Source: Clusia tigrina
Taxonomy: Eukaryota > Arthropoda > Insecta > Diptera > Clusiidae
Direction of reading: 5' to 3'
Length of the DNA: 64,000 bases
NCBI GenBank assembly: GCA_920105625.2
Contig: OV050033.1
Coordinates: 3,638,001 to 3,702,000, forward strand
This document shows, in pieces, positions 22,501-32,831 of the stretch. Position numbers and translations under genes: made by a program. The notes under the pieces are model-generated. The model searched no databases. It was not told the DNA's origin and worked only from the letters and a program-made list of their open reading frames with translations. Positions within the stretch are counted from its first letter, which is position 1. The number at the start of each line of letters is the position of its first letter.

Positions 22501-24049
22501 CAGCTGGAACTGTACCAGCAGCAACTGTACAGCGACGTCGACTACGTCATATACCCCATTCAGGACCCCGCTGTCAGCCAGCAGGAATACCTGGACGCCA
22601 AGCAAGGATCGTTGCTGGCTGCCATGGCGCAGACACCACCCTCGCATCCCTATTTGGCCTACCACACGGCCACCGCACATGCAGGCGGTTGGGACACTTG
22701 CAAAGGACACGCCATCTACCGCAGCACTCCCTACTTGCCGCTCGCGTATTCCACACATTCGCGCTACGCGTCCACCCAGAACCTGTCGGACACGTATGTG
22801 CAGCTCCCAAGCGCCTACTCGCCACTGTATAGTCCCTCCATGGCCAGTTTGTGCTCGTCCTTTGAGCCACCACCACCGCCCCCGCTACATCCAGCCGCAT
22901 TGGCAGCTGCTGCGGCCACCCCGGCAAACCTCTTCGCGCGATCACGTTCAGACGATAACATTCTGAATTCGCTCGACTCGCTGCCGAAGGTGAAGCGTTT
23001 GCCGCCGCCGCCTCCTCCCCCGTATGTCAATCGACGGCTGAAGAAACCACCCATGCCGGCGCCCAATGAAGTCCCACCACCAAGTAAGTAACCAGAACGC
23101 TCATATCTCAATTCGAAGTAAATTTACCATTTGCATCCCTCCCCCTCTAGTTCCCTCCAAACCAAACGCGAGCTTCAGCAACTCAGCGACCTACCACAGC
23201 CACAGCCAGACGTTCGCACGCAGTCAGCTGCCACCTCGAAAGCCGCCCACCCTCAGCACCAATCGCAACGGCAGCCACATTCTTAAAACATCCAGTGGCG
23301 CCCAGTGGGCAGGCGAACGCCCTAAGCCCGGCTTAGGTTTGAACCGCGGCAGCAGCAGCATACTGGCCCATCTGCAGGCCTCCGTAGCCGCAGCCAATGC
23401 AGCCAAAATATCCGCAGCTGCCGCCAGCAACACGTCCGCTACAACAGCGGCTGCTGCAGCGGCTGCGGCTGCCGCTTCGGCGGCCAATGCGCTCGACATA
23501 GCACTGCTGCGAGAGAAGAGCAAAAATCTAGACTTGCCACTCATATCGGCGCTGTGCAACGATCGCTCGCTGCTCAAGCAAACGAAGGTCCTCGTCAATC
23601 CCAAACACTCCAGAAATTCATCAAGTACGCACACCAGTGGCTCCGCAACGTCTGCAGCAGCTGCGACCCCTACTAGCAACACAACAGCAGCGGCATCCGC
23701 AGCTGCAGCAGCAGCAACAACAACATCAAGCAACTCCACTTCATCCACGTCAAGTAGCAATCACAGTGCCAGCAAATCGCTGGCAGTCCCCAGCACAACA
23801 CCGCCAACTGTGAACGGGTCTCCCATCGCTGCGGGCACCACGAGTGCAACCACGGCAGCTCCTGGGACGGCAGCTGGCAAATACGCAACAACAACTCCCC
23901 AGTTCGTGAAGACGCGCAAAACGCCGACGAGCCACCGTCATCCGAACGACAAGTTGCCGCCGCTGCCCATGCAGTTGGCCGAGGCCAACAACTACGTCAT
24001 GGACCCGGCGATACTGAAGCACCACAAGAGCTACAATCCACAGACGTAG
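7444..24049 (+). CDS. ex: Expanded, FERM-domain Hippo pathway regulator (full gene, 5 coding exons)
   Basis: Join 7444-7535, 7602-7747, 18864-18943, 19027-23083, 23151-24049; 1757 aa. Expanded is an apical scaffold that works with Merlin and Kibra to activate Hippo/Warts and binds the co-activator Yorkie directly. The N-terminus (MRAFCTVSAPLEVCASSAEQ) matches the Drosophila protein as I remember it. The FERM domain spans about 1-500; its last lobe (WFVVYAKGIKIFG to AARLKEV, about 420-498) is clear. A Slimb degron-like TSGIVS is at 543-548. Four PPPY motifs for WW-domain binding are at 960-963, 1032-1035, 1213-1216 and 1436-1439. The last exon is Ala/Ser/Thr-rich. In-frame TAA and TGA codons directly before 7444 fix the start. 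The protein is longer than the fly one (about 1427 aa from memory) because of low-complexity insertions, one within the FERM region (about 180-330). Confidence 0.95.
7602..7747 (+). CDS. ex: expanded coding exon 2
   Basis: Acceptor tattttgcag, donor gtgagt. It encodes LLGNQQPKTLYFLVDAKSR and onward to FGLAVLI, part of the first FERM lobe, and ends with one base (G) of the Asp codon completed in exon 3. The match to the remembered Drosophila sequence is nearly perfect. Confidence 0.95.
8440..9060. repeat. GTT/GCT triplet-rich low-complexity block
   Basis: Runs of gttgtt, gctgct and related triplets dominate, with short tgct/gctt runs near 8720-8740. The ORFs here (poly-Leu, poly-Val, poly-Cys, poly-Asn) result from these triplets on either strand and are not genes. 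A similar smaller block lies near 9465-9495. Confidence 0.8.
8583..8594. promoter_or_regulatory. palindromic pair of TEAD/Scalloped-like sites
   Basis: GGAATGCATTCC holds two inverted copies of the GGAATG core bound by TEAD/Scalloped factors. Expanded is a known Yorkie/Scalloped target in Drosophila. A further GGAATGT lies at 13455-13461. Single 6-mers are common by chance; the palindrome is less so. Confidence 0.25.
9790..10045. mobile_element. foldback (hairpin) element
   Basis: A near-perfect inverted repeat of 23 bp (9870-9892 starting ctcatattctgggtttattc, and 9938-9960) forms the core, with weaker inverted similarity on both sides. The loop is about 45 bp. No ORF. It resembles a MITE; the outer ends are only approximate. 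Confidence 0.5.
10482..10641. repeat. tandem repeat, about 64 bp unit, 2.5 copies
   Basis: Copies start at 10482 (gtaagttccgttcctaatat), 10546 (gtgagttccgttcctaatat) and a partial copy at about 10612, each followed by acaaattg and a tctcatc-like segment. Confidence 0.8.
11548..11757. mobile_element. 210 bp foldback element with about 100 bp arms
   Basis: The centre is a perfect 22 bp inverted repeat (11611-11632 and 11672-11693; core cgccatgtcagaggggtcc). Similarity continues outward: atttactctga, attgaaaatt, cacagat, aatacaaaggtc on the left have inverted partners on the right up to agtaaat at 11757. It has no coding capacity. It is either a MITE or a hairpin transcript source. Confidence 0.7.
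11957..12625. repeat. direct repeat pair, about 65 bp, 600 bp apart
   Basis: 11957-12021 and 12560-12625 share cctatct.agatg/cgctggactctggaaatctc and continue through acaagtaccgaaag and atttcaacagcc. The intervening sequence is not repeated. This suggests a local segmental duplication or two copies of an unknown repeat. Confidence 0.8.
13075..13930. repeat. CAG/CAA triplet-rich low-complexity block
   Basis: Dense cag, caa and gca triplets give long ORFs on both strands (poly-Gln, poly-Leu, poly-Cys). A 170-codon plus ORF (13185-13697) lies wholly within it and has no domain. I treat it as simple sequence. Similar but weaker blocks occur at 16020-16080, 16225-16285 and 16870-16950. Confidence 0.75.
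17070..17115. repeat. tetranucleotide microsatellite (GACG/GGCA)
   Basis: Repeats of acgg change to aggc in the run 17070-17115. A related TTTG run lies at about 16706-16728. Confidence 0.85.
17682..18030. repeat. 21 bp minisatellite, about 16 copies
   Basis: The unit is close to aaccagagatatctccaatag, with frequent caa/aga changes. Because the unit is a multiple of three, the minus strand has a 123-codon ORF of heptad-like ISLVLLE repeats (17772-18143). I regard this ORF as a by-product. Most units carry the palindrome AGATATCT. Confidence 0.9.
18864..18943 (+). CDS. ex: expanded coding exon 3
   Basis: Acceptor ttccttgcag, donor gtaagt. It encodes GEYMFADPESKLSKYGPKSW and on to HTH in the frame set by exon 2, and ends in phase 0. 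The long open frame visible across this exon without splicing is the wrong frame for Expanded. Confidence 0.95.
19027..23083 (+). CDS. ex: expanded coding exon 4 (main exon)
   Basis: Acceptor cacttccag, then GLDANGRPLLELHFRVQF. It ends CCA CCA CCA A before donor gtaagt; the A pairs with TT of exon 5 to give Ile. It encodes the rest of the FERM domain, the degron-like motif and all four PPPY motifs. All antisense ORFs in this exon are composition shadows. Confidence 0.95.
23151..24049 (+). CDS. ex: expanded coding exon 5 (last coding exon)
   Basis: A 67 bp intron (23084-23150) with a C/T-rich acceptor (ccccctctag) precedes it. It encodes PSKPNASFSNSATYHSHSQT, then poly-Ala and Ser/Thr-rich stretches, then a conserved-looking tail from KLPPLPMQLAEANNYVMDP to SYNPQT and TAG. 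Confidence 0.93.
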
Positions 24050-25780
24050 ACGTGAAGCGGACACAAGGCAATAGGGTATGAGGATATTCGTTGTTTGCTT
24101 TAGAAAGGGAAAAAGGGTACAGGGAGATCAGCCCCGCAAATGCTCGGCACATTCATTGACACACAGAGAAAAATTTTTGTTCAGTTGTAACTTGGCGCGC
24201 CGCAACGGGAACAATGCGTGCAACAAATTTAACTGCTGCGAGTATATTGGTGTTTTTAGCGAGAGTGTCCGCTTTGCTAGTGGCTTTAAACAATCTATCA
24301 CAGTGTTTCGGTAGGATTCCCTAGGCGCCCCCCCTAAGGTATGTGCGAGAAGGGAGCGTGAGAGGCGCGTAGGTGTCCAGTGACTCGATACAAAACTACG
24401 CTGTATACTAGGCTCCCCCGCTCTCTTAGCACTTGGGCCGCACTATTAGACTCGATCCAAGTCACAAAAGGGCAGGCAGCAACTTTGCTGCGCAAAGAGC
24501 TCTCTGGCCCCACTCATACACACACACACAAAAACACTCACAATCCTTTTGAGTGGCTTTGAGGGGTTGGATTGCGACACTTGTGAACGCACAACTCGTT
24601 GCCGTGAAAGCTCCAAAAGTATAGGAAAGAGAGCTTTTTACTTGAATTGAACGACTCGCTTTCCATCTGCAAGTATTCTGAGTTGTGTGTTCACGAGTTT
24701 CCCAATTCGACCCCAGTTTTATGAGACATTTTTACTAACTTTGTAACTTGAATATCCGTTAAAAGAAAAGGAAGAGAACTGTGACAGATGCCATGTTTAA
24801 AATTAGAGACGAAGCGCGAAGAAATAATTAAATCTCACACATGAAAACCTCATTTCACGAGAAATCACACAAATTTTAAATCTAGTCACTAACGAAGAAG
24901 ATAACACACGAATATAAAACAAAAGACTAAAAACGAAACGATAATAAACAAACAACTAAAATAAACACAGCAACAATACTCAAGTATGAAATACGGATTA
25001 TTTCAAATAATTTAAAACTAATTTTTATACGATTTGATTTTTAATTTTATGTATTTTTTAACTAACTTATGTTATACACAAGTTGACTTAATATTTTTTG
25101 AAATCTTTTATTTTCCTTTACATTTATTTTTTGTGTACTGAAAACATATTCATTTCAATATTTTAACCAATATAAGAGAAAACGGTAAAAGAGAAATCAT
25201 TAATTACATAATTCCGCCCAAATAACTGTGATTGATTTTTTTAAATATTACTTAAACGTTAATTTAAGTGTTACACTAACGCATTAAACATAACAAACGC
25301 ACTCAAATGTAGCAGCTAAGTTAGATTTTGCCGCCCCCCGCGCAATGTAAGCCACAAAAAAGAACAAAATTTTTACACATGAACAAAATGAATGAGCATT
25401 TACCTTACCTTAATATATTTTTCGACCACTTTTATACAAAGTAAACAAAACGAGTATTTTCATGTATTTTTAAAGTATGTTTTAAGATTTGCCTAGCCTT
25501 GCCCCACCGTACGGTACGTATGATGAATTTAGTGAGAAGAATGAGAACGGATTCGGAATGTACATTTAAGTTGCATATTTAATTTTGTAAACATTGAAAT
25601 TTTACACCCCCCCCCCCCTCCCCTTCCACACCTCCCCCAACTTCCGCAGAAGTGTGCAAAAATTATTTTTGGATTTATTCACAAAAATTTGCGTAGGTTT
25701 TTCGCACTGAAAAGTCTATGGCTAAATGGAAATTGTGATTAAACAGTAAAATAAATAAATATTTTTGCCATATTTTCTAT
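24050..25780 (+). other. ex: probable 3' UTR of expanded
   Basis: No ORF of note follows the stop at 24049. AT-rich sequence runs to a cluster of AATAAA signals at 25750-25759. An earlier candidate (ataataaacaa) lies near 24943. A C13-14 run sits near 25606-25619 and a CA run at about 24513-24530. The real 3' end cannot be fixed from sequence alone. Confidence 0.5.
25750..25759 (+). terminator. ex: overlapping AATAAA poly(A) signals
   Basis: AATAAATAAA gives two overlapping canonical signals, 1.7 kb after the expanded stop codon and followed by T-rich sequence. Confidence 0.45.
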
Positions 25781-26058
25781 TTATTTTATTTTATTTTTTA
25801 TTAACAAAAACAAAGCTAAAATGTTGCATTTATACTTTTATTGAAAATGGAAGAGAAAAGTAAAACTTATTTAAAATATAAAGAAAATTATAGAAATAAA
25901 TACGTATACGATAAGAAATTGTGTGAAAATGAAAGCAGCAAAAATATATACAAAAATGTTTAATTTTTGAACTTTAAAATTTCCATTTTATTGTTTCTAA
26001 TGATTAAAAGAAAAGCATTAATTGAACTAAACAAAGCAAAACAACACATTCCCATTGA

Positions 26059-26223
26059 TTAGTGAAAGAATTGAATTTTGTGCAACTGTTGCAAAATTGT
26101 TCCGAGCGAGCTGCTGCGTTGATCTGTCCTTTGGCACTTGACCACTTCACTGGCAGGAAGAGTCGACGCAATTCGTAGAATTTCGTCCCATCTCTCCTTG
26201 GAGGCAAAAGACATATCAACCAT
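26059..26223 (-). CDS. candidate small ORF, 54 aa
   Basis: It starts at ATG 26223-26221 and ends at TAA. I do not recognise the protein. It begins MVDMSFASKERWDEILRIAS and continues with a mixed, non-repetitive composition and a likely helix (LGTILQQLHKIQ). A minus-strand AATAAA lies at 25992-25987, about 70 bp after the stop, at the usual distance. The surroundings are very AT-rich while the ORF is not, which suggests selection or a recent insertion. It could be a small gene, the last exon of a gene, or a retropseudogene. Confidence 0.35.
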   Translation of the reverse strand: MVDMSFASKERWDEILRIASTLPASEVVKCQRTDQRSSSLGTILQQLHKIQFFH

Positions 26224-26639
26224 TTAGCTTGAGTTTGAAACTTAATTAAATTTCCTATAATTTTATTGTAAGTTTTTAAAACATGTTAAATTAATAACTC
26301 TTTTGTTTTTTTTTAAACTAAAATTCTGTATGGAAAGGGTCCTTTTATACACTAAAGTGCTTTTATAACATTTTTGTTTGTTAGTGGTTTAATTATTTTA
26401 AATAACACAAAATTAAACAATGTCTTTTAAATAAAATTTGTAATTGAAAATAAACTGAAAGAAAGCACGTTGATTTCCAGTAATCATATGTATTTTTTTT
26501 TTTCATTTCTGTAATTGTCATTAGCATTCAATTTATAATTTTATAAAAATTTATTATAATTTTTTTTTCATTAAATTAACAAATGAAGGTATTTGTAAGA
26601 CTTTCTTTGAAATAAAAGGAAAATTATATAATTGAAAAT

Positions 26640-27130
26640 TTTCATGTTTAAACTTGTTTAACTTTGTTGTTCGCAACCAAGTCCAACTGAGGGGCTCGAG
26701 TGGGACTCCCTCATAACGACTTCTGCCTTCTTCAGTAGCTGCGGAAACAGGGAGGAAGAAGGAGTGGACCACCTTTTATGCAAAAGCCCAGCGATGACAA
26801 AGAGGTGCTTCCACTATATGGGAAATTACTGCTTCAGCCACCTTTCGGAGCTGGAGGTGGCATCAGTACGAAGTATGTTTCTATTTGCTAGAGCCAGTAA
26901 ATGGTAGAGTAAGCTATGTTGGAAACCAAGTTGAGTAGGGCCTTTATGGTAAAGTAAGCTGGGTTAGAAACCAATTTTAATTTGGTCATTAGGATAGATA
27001 GGAAGTTGAGTAGGATTATTAGGACAGAGTAGGTAGTTAAATAGGACAGAATTCCTCATGGTAGCACAATGAACCTAAGACCTAAGTAATGTATCTGTGG
27101 ACAGCCACATTAAACAGCCAACCAACCAAG
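26640..27130 (+). mobile_element. LINE fragment: C-terminal knuckle region plus 3' UTR
   Basis: One frame reads FSSCGNREEEGVDHLLCKSP and continues to VRSMFLFARASKW and a stop. This matches the C-terminal end of I/LOA-type LINE ORF2 proteins (Cys pattern, HLLC, then an LLxFxRASxxW end). The 3' part ends with a statement-like tail (cctaag, tgtatctgtggacagccac, ccaaccaacc) seen in such elements. Only the 3' end is present, as expected for a 5'-truncated insertion. Confidence 0.65.
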
Positions 27131-29265
27131 TGGCTAAACATAGTAAATAATACCTTACTTGGCTTCCCGAGGTATTGAGTATTTAGTCGAAAGGTGACTG
27201 ATGACCTCCTCTACTGACGACGTTGGGCCACTTAGCGTTGCATGTGGGTGAAAGTCATAACAACGGACTTCAATTTAGAGGACATCTAGAGGTGGTATCT
27301 TTAATAATCCGGCAACGATGCTTGCCAGTTGTCAATTTTCCTTGTTTGCTCTGGATAATTTGTGGAGCAGTGCTGCAGCTATCCTGGTGTTACATTACTA
27401 AAAATATCAACGCCAGTTTCCTTGCGGAGCTAGGCATAAAATTTATAATAGGGATTATGATAATTAAAAGCAATTCAAATTTATGAATGTTATTATATAA
27501 ATAAATATTTTTTATATTATTTATATATATATATTAAAATAGTAAAATATTTTCTTAGAGTTTATGAGGAATAAAAACCGTTTCTTTTTCATAAAAATGA
27601 AGCATATAATCAGAATGTGAAATATGCTAGAATATGCATTTACAGTGGTTAGTGTCGTAGATGGAAATATCGTCATCAAATACGATATATTTTATATATA
27701 CTTATATATCATATTTGATCCTCATAAATGGTGGGCCAACCACATTAGGAACCTGCCTCACTGTTGCTTAAAAGTATACCCAAATATATAGTTTGAATGC
27801 CATTGGCATTACAGTTTGAGAGTAATTATGTACTATTCCTATTTAGAGTTGCGGCCAAGTTAAGTTTATTTTATGAGGTGGATGCATCAAAAGGCTTTTT
27901 TAAATTCTAGTTTCAAGTGAGTCTCTTTTAAAGGTGCAGAGTGGCACAAAGCAGAAATGGCAACAGAAACAGAATCCAGTACATTTGCAACAGAAACTAC
28001 AAAATTTAACGACAGAAAATGAGCGTTTGGCGACAGAGCAGAAACAACTCGGTGATCTCTGTGATGGGATAAAATTGGGTGAGAAGGCTTAAAGGATAAA
28101 CATGACATATACAGAAGATTTCTCGGTTTATTTTTGGTTGTACCGGAAATAAAAAGGAACTTCTTCAAAGAAGTTTTTGTAGCCTTCGGTTGGGTTTTTT
28201 CATCAAAAAGTCAGCATATCAGGTGTATTGAAATATGCCCCGCTTTCCTCAAAGGCTCATAAAGTAACCTTACGAATAGAAGAAACCAAAATATTCTGCA
28301 GTTAAAGCTTTTCCCCCTTCTCACGTATAAATATCCGCTCATTCATGTGAAACATGAATATACAGTCAAGGTCTGACGAAAAGTTTCAGACCCGTCGGGT
28401 TTAAAAGTTAATCATGTTTATGAACAACGTCCGTCTGTCCCTAACTGCAGAAATATTGAGCTGAAATAGTACATGAAGATGAGATGAGGAATATATAGAT
28501 GAGCTATCTAGAGCATCTCCCAATAACCAAAATAACTATTTGGCTGAAATTTTATGTGAGGTCTAACTTTATCGACCGTATGAGCCCAGTCAAATTCCGA
28601 CCACCAATTCACGTTCCACACGATGACTTGCTTAACATAATTTGCGTTGATGCTCTTCGGTCAAACGCATCAAAAGCGCCCGGCGTTGCACTCTTTACCA
28701 CATGATCTCTCCCTCCCTCTCTCTCTTCTGAACATATGCATTCAACTTTTTCATACTTGAACCACGAATGAACCACATAAAAAGAACTGTGAATATGGGG
28801 TAAAAATATATAAATTTAATAACCGCTTAAAACTAAAATCATACTGAATAAAACAATTGACTTGAATACAGAATGATAGCAAGGAATTGGAAAATGCGTT
28901 CTTAGAAATTACGAGTAGAAGTTAATCTTATGCGTCAAGCTTTGGACGCCAACGGCACAAGAACATTCGTCGTCGAGTGCCATAAAAATGAACATTCAAC
29001 AACATGATGAATACTTAGAAGAGAAATGGAAAGTTAAATGTTGGTTGGAGCGCAGGAATGCTGAAGAATATGGACGCATAGTTTCAAACTTCGTTACTAG
29101 AGACTAAAAGCTTTGTTGGCACTTTGGTAGTGATGTGTCCGTTTTGTGTGTGGATTTTGAATGGCCGATTGGTAGAATTTGGATCCGTTGACTTTGTATT
29201 GGCAAATCACAATCAAACTGAGTTGATGAATGGGAAACAGTTCGGAACTGCTTTAGAAGATGATG
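27131..29265. other. intergenic between LINE fragment and emp, no gene recognised
   Basis: AT-rich. It contains a short leucine-zipper-like ORF (27934-28092, listed below) and the emp 3' UTR on the minus strand, whose end I cannot fix. A small hairpin (ggtctga / tcagacc) is at 28370-28392. Confidence 0.4.
27934..28092 (+). pseudogene. leucine-zipper-like coding relic
   Basis: An open frame without a clear ATG reads VHLQQKLQNLTTENERLATE and on to QKQLGDLCDGIKL. Leucines or isoleucine fall exactly every seven residues for five heptads, with an Asn in the core, as in bZIP zippers. No basic region precedes it, and the frame closes upstream at 27901. It may be a fragment of a bZIP or other coiled-coil gene, or a chance Gln-rich ORF. 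Confidence 0.25.
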
Positions 29266-30998
29266 TTAATTGGTGAGAATGTCCTCGTCTTCGTTTGGCA
29301 TGCGCTTCCAACGTTTCGTTATAGACAGCACAATTCCGGTCAGGAGCAGAATTCCGCCGAGAATGACAAGACCAATGCCCAAGTAGACTCCATAGTCACC
29401 GAGATGAAGAGCCAGCTAATAATGAGAAAAAACAGTTTCTTCATAAATACAACTGTGAAGGCAATTGTAACTGATTTACCTTCGCTTTACTGGCCAATGT
29501 CTCATCCAGAATCGCCCTCTGCTCAAACCAAAACATGGGCATGACAACCTTGGGAACACCGCGGTAAATGCTGCGAGAAAGAAAATAAGGAAATAATGCG
29601 CACAGCCTGAACCTCATGCAACTTACTCGATATCATTATCGGGCTCGATCATCATGTTGATCTGCAAACGCGCCTTCACCTCCAGTGGTATGCCGGTGGT
29701 GGGCTCCACAGACAATGAGAATCTATGCTTCTCCGCTTCAGGTTCCATGCCGCTGATCGCATCCCGATATGTGGGATGGGCCAAGTAGAAATGCGGGAAG
29801 GAGGCGTAAATTGGTGCATTGTCGCGGCATTTCTTGCAGTCGACTACACCCGTTTTGGGGCACTCCTGATGCAATGGGTTGCAGAAGCACGCCTGATTGG
29901 GATAGTTTTCGCCCGAATCGAGCGTTTCAATGGTGCCCACCCACTGCACTGCCTCGATTCCATGACGTTCTAAGGTGCCATTGGGGGCCAGGTTCAAGTA
30001 GCGACAAGCATCGGGGGCATATATCGTCAATTCTTTGAATCTGTCCATATGCGGAGGAAACGCATCGCCAGTTGTGCCGTTTACGACGCCACATGGCGGT
30101 TCATAGAAGCCGTTCTCCGTCTTGCCATTCCAGTGCGAAAGCTTTCCCAGCTGCGAAATGTCGCCGATGCCGCTATGTATGGTGAAGGAGCCGTCGTACT
30201 CCGCGGAACCGTTGCGATCGGCGAGCCAACCGAAACGATTGTAGGGTATGTTTATTTTCGAGGTATTGAACAACTTAAGGAAGTCAATCAGATCGTCTTG
30301 GTAGCCATCGAAAATCCACTCGCCCGCTGCTTGGGTGGTGTACAGTTTTCCACCCTCACGGTTAAGCATGAAATTGATTATCTTCTTGGTCACTTTGTTG
30401 CGGTGACGCATGTCATCAGCCACAGTCTGGGGGGAAGCGGAAGGGCGTTAATGAACACCTTTTAGCGTCAATAAAATTATACTCAAACTCACCGCTGTAA
30501 TCACATGAGCTGCTGTGACCATATCCTCCAAAGTGCCATTCGAACGCTCCGCATCGAAGAACCACGTGCGCTTCTCGAAATATGACACCGTGTTGTTGGG
30601 ATAGTAGGTGATGTTCTGCTTCAAGTGCTTCTCGAGATAAACATAGGGTCCCATTTCTACAAAGTTCGGCTTGGCATTGGGATTTCGTATCTCTTCCGGA
30701 TTTGTCCAGTTGAACAGGTGGAATTCCAAATATATGGGAATGGGTGCCTCGACCCAGCTATTGTAGCCATCGGTGCCCTCTTTAAGTACCAAGCTCTGGT
30801 GGGAGGAAAAATGAAAAAGAAGAGTGTCACAAATATCGATTTATGCTGAGTGTGCCGTGGGGAACTTACTTTCTGTAGCATTTTGTCCGCCATACTTGGC
30901 CAGAGCACGATCAGCACGGTGCCCAGGGCCACCAGAATCGTTCCTATACCAAACACCCAAACTTTGCGTTGGGTGGCACTGCAACAATTGCAACACAT
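29266..30998 (-). CDS. emp: CD36-family scavenger receptor, probably Epithelial membrane protein
   Basis: Join on the minus strand 30998-30870, 30795-30493, 30426-29627, 29570-29480, 29415-29266; 490 aa, the usual CD36-family length. All introns have GT/AG ends and phases agree. Residues 1-43 hold a short cytoplasmic head ([12 protein letters not shown]) and the first membrane segment (about 13-33). The ectodomain has many N-glycosylation sites (for example NWT, NIT, NNT, NGS, NGT) and the family cysteine cluster (CRYLN, then [11 protein letters not shown], then CKKC). The second membrane segment is about 449-473, followed by a short tail with NEDEDIL. CD36 proteins bind and take up lipids and modified ligands at the cell surface or in endosomes. 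The name emp rests on the N-terminus and the neighbourhood of ex; another CD36 paralogue is possible. Confidence 0.85.
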
Positions 30999-32090
30999 GG
31001 CGCTGGTGGGGAAGGTTATTACTATATAATGCGAGAGAGCTGGAAGCACAACGTGCTGAGTGTGGTTTGGTGGAGTTTTACAGTAATTGCTGCTGAATTA
31101 CCCTGGAGCGGGTGAACCTTTTGAAGATAGTGGAACCACCTGAAATAGGATAGGAATTTCAAGAATTAATTAGAATTTATATAAATATGATATGAGAATC
31201 GTATGGATCTGTCTTCCAAAGGTGATTCTTGTGTGACTTTTTCGTCTGGAAGCCCTGCCAACTTTTTGACAAAAATTAACAGGAGGACTTTTACATATCC
31301 GAATACGAGGACGACCTTTAAAAGAATGAGATGCAGAGGTAAACACTTAAAATAAGTCTGCACTCATCCCTCTCAGATCCGCCCCCAATGCCGAGGCTTG
31401 CTTAACCAGGAGGACGTTAATCAGTCGCACTCTGGCAGCTCACATTATCACCATCATCAGAAGCAGATTGAAATCATGGCAATAACGATAACTCAATCAA
31501 GAATTTCAACAATCTTATTTTTCTCTGATAACTGCACTTGGAAAACCGTACTCCATGGGAAACTTGTGCTTTTGACAAGATTACGATGCAAGTGCTGGGG
31601 TACAATCACCACGGGCAAAGTAATCTAGCAACCACATAAACCGAATCTGACTTCGGTAATAGCGGGAGATGATTAGATTAAATTCGGTTGGGTTCGTCAA
31701 CATACTTCTTCAGAGTGCACTTGAACTTGGTTTTATGGGATTGTAATACCACAGCCTGCTGGGGGGGATAATGGGATGCCAGTCCAAGGAGGAAGGAATC
31801 AAATAGAGAAGTGGAAACACGGTCACTCTTTAGAGACACAAGTAAGACACATTTTTCTGCAGTGTAATTGCTATAAATAATCGTGTAAGGAAGGAAGCTG
31901 TAGCGATCTTCTACATTCCAAAGTAAGAAGGACTTTTTAAAAATAGGGACAGTAAAAATTGGATTCAAATTAGTTCCCTTCCAACTCAGTACATCGATTT
32001 GTACGGCCGAATTAGTGTTTTAGATCGTGTGCATGTGGAATGAGAGTTTTAGATCGTCGGCCGCGATGTGCTTTGGGATGTCGGTACAAC
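30999..32090. other. upstream region of emp, no gene recognised
   Basis: No coding features that I can support. It should include the emp promoter and any 5' UTR exon on the minus strand. Two direct copies of gttttagatcgt lie at about 32017 and 32047, beside inverted cggccga/tcggccg motifs. Confidence 0.4.
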
Positions 32091-32831
32091 CCATGAATGA
32101 AAGAATTATAAGATTACGCCGATAGTGTTGACAAAGTGTTCTCTCTCTGCGCATGACGTCACATCTCTAGTATTCTTAAGTAAATTGTTAAATATGTATG
32201 GAGATTCGCATGAAACAATAAATTGAGAAGAAATTGTAATCTAATGTGTGTAAAAAATTAAAACGGTTAAGAAAAAAATTGTATTAGACCGTTTTTAAAA
32301 ACTAATACATTTAATCCATTTAAATATTTATGAATTTGTTAGAGTAAAATGTCGGGTTATTTACTGTTTTTTGCAGACATTTCTTCCTGGAGATAATTGA
32401 TAGACAGAAATAATACTTACTAATTATAAAAAATGAAAATATCATTATATATTGAAGAAAGTGATAAAAAGGCAGTATATACTAACAATTAAGCGTATTA
32501 CAACCAGTGCCCCCTCTTAAAACCCAGTACAAATGAAAGACATTTTTGGACGATAACGAATCAAGTTTTTAGTTTAGTGTTTTATTCCACTTTCTTTTTC
32601 TATTTTTCGACAATTCAAATAGGTCTCTGTTTAATTTTCTAATTAAGAAGTACATTCGTGCACGAAAGAATAGTTTTTTTACTTTTTCGCTGCACTGAAT
32701 GCTACAATTGAAGGCTTACAATTGAATGCATAACAAATTTCTGGAGATGTGACGTCAAAGAGAGTGTGAGAGAATTCAACCAAACATAACGGACCTGCGC
32801 AATGCGTAATCTTGTATTCTTTCATTCATGG
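32091..32831. mobile_element. 741 bp non-autonomous DNA transposon with long inverted ends
   Basis: The ends ccatgaatgaaagaat (32091) and attctttcattcatgg (to 32831) are inverted, and similarity continues inward for about 80-100 bp (gattacgc, gtgtt, ctctctctgcgca, gacgtcacatctc). Both sides are flanked by the same 7 bp, GTACAAC (32084-32090 and 32832-32838), which I read as the target duplication. The interior is AT-rich and has no transposase. TGACGTCA occurs in each arm (32154-32161 and 32750-32757). The superfamily is undetermined; a 7-8 bp duplication would fit hAT or P-like elements. Confidence 0.8.

Noticed and set aside
19131..23760. Long antisense ORFs opposite expanded exons 4 and 5
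   Set aside because: They follow the GC and codon bias of the real sense exon and carry no domain.
28370..28392. Hairpin ggtctga/tcagacc
   Set aside because: Only a 7 bp stem; expected by chance in a window of this size.
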